From: Phoronis australis
Lineage: Eukaryota; Phoronida; Phoronidae
DNA: 64,000 nucleotides
NCBI GenBank assembly: GCA_002633005.1
Contig: NMRA01000682.1
Span: forward strand, 94,543 to 158,542
Direction: 5' to 3'
Shown: in pieces, positions 57,901 to 64,000 of the stretch
Numbering within the stretch: the stretch's first letter is position 1
How the letters are laid out: each line of letters begins with the position of its first letter
Notes under the pieces: generated by a model
Told to the model about the DNA's origin: nothing
Seen by the model: the letters and a program-made list of their open reading frames with translations, nothing else
Databases searched by the model: none
Made by a program: the position numbers and the translations under genes

Positions 57901-58870
57901 GCATACATTCATTTCCCAACGCAAAGTATCACCCGTCGCCCTACTATGGCAAAGAGAATCTTGATTATATGCAAAGAAAAGAAATGGATGTTAAGTCCTC
58001 TACTTTTTTGTCGCTACTTCGTTGGGGATAAAACACCCCTCGGACTTGGCCCATCCGCTTGAGAGTGTTTCGGATTTCCAAAGTGCCCGCAATAGCTTCC
58101 ACAAGAGTGGGCACCACTTGTAGACTTTGTAGGACAATCCTGAAGGAGCCGCTGTTGAGCTCATACTTGCTTTTTGACCCCTTCCTGCACTTCACATTGC
58201 TCTGACTCCCCCATTTCAAAGGTCACTCCTGGTTGATCCCCAATGATCATTCAGTCGGCTGGTGGTTGTGGATTGTCACGGCCTAAGTCGTTGTGCACCT
58301 ACTTGGGATGTACCTGTAGTTCTTCTCTTGTGGCTTCCATCTTTCCACTAACCACCTTAGCCAGTAGCTGTTTCACGAAACCATAAAGGTTCTAGATGAA
58401 TTTCTGTCTTCGTGTCGCGTAATCTTTGCGTTGATTTATTAGCCTTTCTGCTCGCCTCAGGTTTAACAGAAGGTCCCTCAGCTCCTCATGCAAGACCGCT
58501 AAGCCTTCTCTCCGTCCGTTAGCACTCATGTAGATCAGGGTAAGGTGTCGAAGTTCTGCACGGATGTCGCTTATTTTTCTTTGTCTTGGAATGGGTCCCG
58601 CTGATGTTTTGTTCTCTTTTTTGTTTCACAATCACTCTAATTCTGTCCTTAAAGACATCGCGTCTGTTATTGTTGACTTCTTTCTTTTAACAGATCTTTT
58701 CAATGATACCTTCCAGATGCTTTTCAGGTTTTGATGTAACTGACTATTGTGTATGCATTATTTGGCCAGGACATCTTCTTTACCGGTTGCGAGTTGGCCA
58801 GATCATTTTCGTGTAATCGTCTTGTCAGTTCTTCAATGAGTTGCATCGGAGTGCGAGGAACCGACAAACT
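54950..58870 (-). mobile_element. LINE retrotransposon, ~3.9 kb, decayed
   Basis: Minus-strand motifs appear in LINE order. At 58870-58380 are RTPMQLIEELTRRLHENDL and RDLLLNLRRAERLINQRKDY, then NLYGFVKQLLAKVVSGKMEA. At 58170-58000 is SAPSGLSYKVYK-type sequence (here STAAPSGLSYKVYKWCP) and GWAKSEGCFIPNEV, the RT finger region. At about 57100-56770 are LYGKSP and LPTKSLVQESKV, then AESRLRHSDIVGTVYV. At 55870-55480 are LRKRVAEEEERDA, YEQLPTTRNLSRWG and KWRHKQV; at about 55190-55140 CHDIRVDVGCRR. The catalytic palm is missing and its place is taken by the repeat at 57300-57790. Many stops make it inactive. Confidence 0.85.
57300..57790 (-). repeat. Dispersed repeat, inverted copy of 26040-26560
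   Basis: See the partner entry. Here the minus strand carries FTAYQFEPEYTDHEILKKG and DTEMIHGLILAINS, with more stops. It interrupts the LINE at 54950-58870, so it arrived after that element or replaced its palm-coding segment by deletion. Confidence 0.55.
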
Positions 58871-59739
58871 CTAATTCCACCAGTAATTGCAGCTTGAAAA
58901 AACAAACTGTTAACTAAAACTATTTCAACGTATCATGGAGTATATTGCGAATGAGTATACACCCTGTACAATATAGTGCAAATAATAAAAATATGACATT
59001 ATGTAAATTCACTTTAACGTACCCTCTCCCTAATTTTATTAGGACTGGCCCGTTAATGGTTGCTCGTGGAACTATTTCCGTGACTACGATAGCCCGTTCT
59101 CAAGCCCTATTCAAGACCACCGGCGTTCACGCCACTTTCTGTTTTCAATCACGAGAATTCAGCCAGAGCAGACTCCCGTGTAGGTATGTGCTATGGGAAA
59201 GTCACCCAACGGCGTAATACGATTATGAAATATGTAGAAGGCGCACTGATACCTCTATTGCAACAGGTCGTGGGTAGTGGATCATGGGTCGAGGGAGTTG
59301 TGGGTCGAGAAATGTGGGGATCGAAGGGGGTTTCAGAAAAATCCTATTCTTACATTCTTGCTCACTTTCCCACACATGCTGCAATTGTTGTCGTCGAGTT
59401 AGGCGTTGTCCTTTGACTGTCGTTGGTCGTCACGGTCATGTTGGTTCTTCCTCCACCCCCGCTCTTGCAGAATTCTGGGGGCTATTCTCTTTGCAAAATA
59501 TGTGGGTGTCGATCTTGAAAATCGACTGCAGGATTGGGCTGCAAACTCGTCTGCCCCGTCCAGCCTATCGCGGATATCACTTGTCCACGGTTATCGTTTT
59601 ATTCATCATCGCCACCATCAATAGCATCATTGTCAAAATCATCTCCTTTCCCCACTAATCGTCCGATACTCTTTGCAGTCAATTTTTCTACAGGTGTCTC
59701 CTCCGAGCGCTTTCATCAAATTACATGTCATATTTTTCG
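58871..59739. other. Unassigned sequence with overlapping ORFs
   Basis: Plus-strand ORFs of 72-150 codons overlap in several frames between 58945 and 59986. None shows a domain, and overlapping frames of similar length argue against coding. Possibly the 5' part of the LINE on the opposite strand, or unrelated. Confidence 0.3.
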
Positions 59740-60470
59740 TCTCATTCGCACGAAATTCTCACAAAGCTTCGGAATAGCTCGACTGTTATTATTTTTCGTG
59801 ATGATCGGTTTCAAAATGGCGGATGTGCCGGCCATTATGTTTTCAATTCGGATTCAATCATACACCATTATTGTAGCAGACTACAGTAGAACGGTTGTGT
59901 TAAAATTGACGGTAATAGCGGACATTGCGTTTGGGCACTTCGATCTTGCAACGAGAACATTTTATCCTGCTAAATGCGCATTGTAGAACCAGTTGCTTCG
60001 AAATTGTATGTGTTAAATTCATGTAAGTATTTGTTATCGAATGCTAACTAACGGGAATGGTGTATCTAACACATGTTCATGACTATTCAGTCGCGATGGG
60101 ATTTTATCTTGAACAAATTGGATTCTTTACCAATAATTCTTTCAAATGAATAAGAACATTTTTTCTCAGACGTACAATTTTGGAGTTACTTGACTTTCCG
60201 TTTAAAAATAAAATGCAAAATTTAAATTCATTTTGGAAAATTTGTGAACTTTTGTGAAAATGCTTTGTTAGATTGAGTTTTGAACAAGCTTGCAGAACGC
60301 TAGGACGTCTCTTTTTTAATTATCTGGGATTTTCTGAATATGACGATGTTCTTTTGTTGACTGATTTTTGCTACACTTTTGTTGGTTGACCTTCTATTTA
60401 ACAAGACTATCTTTCTTACTCATTTCTGACATCGTCATGCCTCATATGATTTTATCATCATGTTCATCAT
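59740..60470. repeat. Old direct duplication, copy 2 (partner 54165-54890)
   Basis: See the partner entry. It is followed by atcatc-rich sequence (60445-60510). Confidence 0.65.
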
Positions 60471-60509
60471 GGCCACTATCATTATCATCATCAGGATCAT
60501 GATTGCTTC

Positions 60510-61320
60510 TATTGCCAGTTATCTTACATTGTTTTTTTCCGTCGATTTAGCCAAGTGTCGCTCATTCGAAAGCTTTTGCTTTTTTGTTTTAAAAAAATTT
60601 AGAAGGAGGCTTCGAACTATGGAGCTGAACCATCTTTTTTTCAAAATTAGTAATCGCATTGTGTCTGCGGTAAATGGTACGCCACGGTATCGAAGAAGTA
60701 TAAAATTGTAAACTTTAAAACGATACCAGTACTGCTTTGCGTGAACTGTGGCGTAATCCTAGCGGGTGAATTACGAACAGCTGTTAACAATCGTTTACTT
60801 TGGTGAGGTTTCTTAAGACCGTACTACATATCTCAATGAAAGACTCGTGTTTCACGAGTACGTTACTGACCTTACAAGCGTACGCAAACAAGTTGGCCGC
60901 TAGCAACTTGGCTAAAACCAAAGATCACAAACTGGTTCAACATCTGGGTCAGCAATTACTATTCTTTTTATTATAATCTCAAGGTACAGTGCGTGCCTAC
61001 ATTTCTCTGCTCGAGAATGTCATGTTTTACGAGGATCCCTGCCAAATCTTAGTTTTCACGTGTGAAACCTTGCATTAAAGATATTCGTACGAGATTGAAC
61101 TCGAAATGGCCGATATTGGTAGCTCGAATCTAAAAGTAATCAAGTGCGAACTCGTGCCAGAATCTCGTCTCAGAAACCATTAATTACATGTATAGTAGGC
61201 TGTTACTGCACATTAAGTTTCTTTTTGTAGTGAAGGAGGGCGGAGAATGCCAAGCACACATGTAAATTTGAATTCGTTTTCGAGTGACAAAGATTAGACC
61301 CCTGGTACTGGGCTATCTTC
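60510..61320. other. No recognisable gene
   Basis: Only short unidentified ORFs. Confidence 0.4.
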
Positions 61321-61610
61321 CATCACAACTCTAGACATGTAATGCCAAGTCTCGCACGTAATCCATACATGTTTGTGTTAGAGCTTGCGACAACGAGATT
61401 TCACGGGACTGGCTGAGAGAATTTACAAGGTGAAATTCCGCTTGTCTGCTCGACTGTGCTTTAATCGAGTGTTGTAGTTATCAATCACGTCTTATTTCAC
61501 ATACATTTTTTCGTTTTGTACAGAATGGATTCAGCAAGCGAGACTCTTAATGCACGGTTTCAGGTAACCAGCGATTTTGTGGCGAAATTAATCAACATAC
61601 AATGTACGCA
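61321..61610. repeat. 290-bp repeat unit, copy 1
   Basis: Same family as the tandem pair at 63349-63930: ctctag-c-tg-aatgc, agagcttg-gac-a-cgaga, tgtctgctc, cgagtgttgtag and tcagcaagcgagactctt occur in the same order. Separated from the pair by about 1.7 kb. Confidence 0.7.
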
Positions 61611-61903
61611 TCAATAACTCTGCCCTTTCCTTATATGCACTGACCCGTGATCCTGACTTGTTGGTACGTAGCGTAATCTGGTCTGTGATGTTTTTTTCAG
61701 CCCCGGCCTTAGAGACACTTTCTACACCCTATCGCACTACACGTTAGGAGTTTTTCAACAATACAATTTCGAGTATGGAAATCGTGCTACTTTACAGGAA
61801 AATGGCATTTGTGTTTGTTGTGCACTTATAACAGAAAAGAACTGGTGTGTCTACGTAACTTCCGAAAAATTACTGTTGTATTCATTTGCGTACATGTAGC
61901 TAA

Positions 61904-61950
61904 ATGTGTGTGTGTGGGTGTGTGGGTTGTGTGTGTGTGTGTGTGTATGC

Positions 61951-61981
<31 letters not shown>

Positions 61982-62045
61982 AGCGCGCGTGTGTGTGCGG
62001 GCGTGTGTGCGTGCGTGAGTGTGCGCCTGCTTGTGCGTGTGTGTT
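61904..62045. repeat. Long compound GT microsatellite
   Basis: About 140 bases of (gt)n with gc and gg interruptions. His/Thr-rich and Cys/Val-rich ORFs on both strands are translations of it. Confidence 0.97.
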
Positions 62046-62099
62046 CTGTTTTTGTAAACTTATTTGATCGGGTGAACACTGGATAGACTGTGGAAGAAC

Positions 62100-63348
62100 C
62101 ATTGTCGATGTACATTTATTGGTGGATTGATCTAGTAATTCAATAATATGTCTTTCATGATAAAACTGTGTTCAGTTATAGAGCAAGGATGGATTCACAT
62201 GTGCTCGATTCAGTTCACTGTTTGTAATTGTCAACGTTGAACGATGTATTTGATTTCGTGCATGAAATTAAACTTTTCCAGCAGTCTTTAAGTTTTAAGG
62301 TTTTATGCAGCTCAGTCATAAAAATGCGTAACTTGTAGAAAGCACAGTCCACGGTGTTTCTCGGGGATAAAAAGTCAACGAAACCATTTCTTTTTCCCTC
62401 ATGTTTAATCCAGGAAATAATTGAAAACCCAAATTGGGTAAAGATTTGATTTAGGCATTATTCTCTCTGAAATCACAAATTCACAAATACCTGGGCCTGA
62501 ACAAGGAAGCCATTCCGTTAAATTGGCGAGTATTCCGGTCCGTGCAAGAATCTTATGAGTGAGTCTAGTGTGACCTAGTGCTTCGCTTTTTTACATTACG
62601 ATATCTTGCGAAGTCTTGCGGGCTCTTTCATTTTTCGCGAGTTACTCGCGTCTACGAAATACAAGCCTGGGCACAGGCCATTTGCGTTGGCCTTTTTAGA
62701 CGAAACTACCTTGAAGAAGAATTGAATACCATTTCCCATTTACTGCATAATTGCCATCAAACCTTAATTCCATCCATTAGTTTCTGGAGCTTCGAAGGCC
62801 GCAGCTTTAGTCTTAATAACCCGTTATTTATGCTGGGGAGGTGAAACGTTTGTTTAAAAGTTTCCGTTCCATAACCGAAGATTTCTGTTCACAGTTGAGT
62901 AGCAAGCACCTTCAGGCAAAATGCATTTCTCTATTTTTATACTAAAATGTTATAAATACTTAATAATTGTTCTTGACCTAGTTCGAGTTTAAAGAGAACG
63001 AAAATGTGTTAGTGCATAAAATGGCCCAAAAGTTGAATCTCTACCGTGCCTGTCAAGAGTGGAAATGGCCACTTGTTCTACATGCAGCTTGATGGGGGGT
63101 GATTCCAGTTCTTGCCCTGCCGCCATGATTTTCGCACTTCTGTCTCTTCCTCTCCGTCAAGTACGCGTTGAGGTTGCTGATATCAGACAATTACATTTAC
63201 TTGCCGATCGTGTCCCTGATGATACTAATTTTTTTCGAAATTTGCCCAAACAGTTTATGTGGAAATCATTTGGCCCCACCGAAATACAATTGCCATACTC
63301 GCCATACTCGCGCCGGTGAACCCCACGCATGCATTGGAAATGTACCAT
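62100..63348. other. Unassigned; two short unidentified ORFs
   Basis: ORFs at 62578-62844(+) and 63059-63319(+) lack known domains. The latter overlaps an equally long minus-strand ORF. Nothing else seen. Confidence 0.3.
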
Positions 63349-63930
63349 TAAAGCATAGAACTCTAGTCCTGGAATGCTAACACCCGCAGGTGACATACGT
63401 ATTCTTATTGGAGCCTGCAACCTTGAGACTAGACGCGAGAATTTGCACTGTGAATTTCCGCGTGTCTGCTCAACTGAACTATGATTGCTTATTGCACGTA
63501 AAGTTATTCATGTAATCAAGTCATAACTAATTTCATTCCGTAATTTTAATTTTGTTGCTTTTGTTCATCAAGCGAGACTCTTGAGGTACATTTAAAGACA
63601 ATCGGCCATTTCTCGGCAAAATTAGGCGACGAACCCGACAATAGAACTCTAACCCTGGAATGCAAACTCTCCCACGTGACCAATGTAATAATTCTATTCT
63701 TAGAGCTTGTGACACCGAGACTAGCCGTGAGAGTTTGAACTGTAAATTTCTAGTTGTCTGCTCATCTGAGATTTGATCGAGTGTTGTAGCTGTTAAGTCA
63801 AGCCTAATTTCATACCTTCGTTTTCATTTTGACACTTTTGTTCATCAAGCGAGACTCTTGAAGTTTGGTTCTCGACTGCCAGTTATTTCCCCGCAAAAAG
63901 TTCTTATTTAGTTAGATTACATGTTTTTAA
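63349..63930. repeat. Tandem pair of 293-bp units
   Basis: Units start at 63349 and 63642 with atagaactcta(g/a)(t/c)cctggaatgc. Each contains cttg-gac-gagactag, tgtctgctc and ttttgttcatcaagcgagac, with cttga following. Identity is perhaps 75-80 % by eye. The second unit reaches nearly to the window end, so more copies may follow. Confidence 0.8.
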
Positions 63931-64000
63931 ATTATTTCATACGGCCTAAATACTCAAAAACTCCAAATATATATTGTTGAGACGCTTTAATGAGTAGTTT

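Noticed and set aside
57643-58062. 139-codon plus-strand ORF
   Set aside because: Antisense to the LINE finger region (SGLSYKVYK) and to the inverted repeat; no domain of its own.
61851-62115. His/Thr-rich and Cys/Val-rich ORFs
   Set aside because: Artefacts of the GT microsatellite.

Overview
The window is eukaryotic nuclear DNA, most likely from a marine invertebrate animal. It is AT-rich and has GT-AG introns up to about 12 kb, abundant decayed retrotransposons, many small foldback and terminal-inverted-repeat elements, GT and GGT microsatellites, frequent acatgta words and one 962-bp assembly gap (13080-14041). The mixture of Penelope-like elements, several LINE families, a zona-pellucida (ZP) gene and a histone-type 3' stem-loop would suit a lancelet, acorn worm or similar animal, but the species cannot be fixed from the sequence alone.

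The one host gene that can be assembled runs on the minus strand from about 50.6 kb to 20.3 kb. It has ten coding exons, nearly all tiny (3 to 193 coding bases), and no single ORF reveals it. The exons join in frame to a predicted 377-residue type I membrane protein: signal peptide, one complete ZP module (ZP-N with four cysteines, then ZP-C), an RRRR furin-type site, a hydrophobic propeptide, one transmembrane helix and a short cytoplasmic tail. Nothing else precedes the ZP module, so this is a minimal ZP-only polymerising protein. One junction (coding exons 5 to 6) has two workable solutions.

The rest is mostly mobile-element debris. 0-6 kb: a near-perfect 233-bp hairpin, 3' ends of two LINEs, and an old repeat whose second copy lies at 52.4-54.1 kb. 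6-20 kb: a frameshifted THAP domain, a decayed DNA-transposon-like region with a CXC-type cysteine cluster, a PHD-like ORF followed by histone-type stem-loops, a LINE reverse transcriptase (15.7-17.0 kb), a Penelope-like GIY-YIG remnant (17.8-18.1 kb) and direct repeats around them. 20-50 kb: the introns of the ZP gene, holding a 1.1-kb hAT-like element with an 8-bp target duplication, a 35-bp minisatellite, two adjacent MITEs, a LINE remnant, a Tc1 remnant and a 5.5-kb structure bounded by about 1-kb inverted arrays of 140-bp repeats with Penelope-like debris inside. 50-64 kb: a 24-bp minisatellite just upstream of the ZP gene, a 384-bp foldback element with a tRNA-Ser-like sequence in its loop, a roughly 3.9-kb LINE on the minus strand (54.95-58.87 kb) and several old duplications.

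No CRISPR, operon or other prokaryotic feature is present. The strongest observations are the assembled ZP gene, the tRNA-bearing foldback, the long-armed inverted-array element and the paired histone-like stem-loops.
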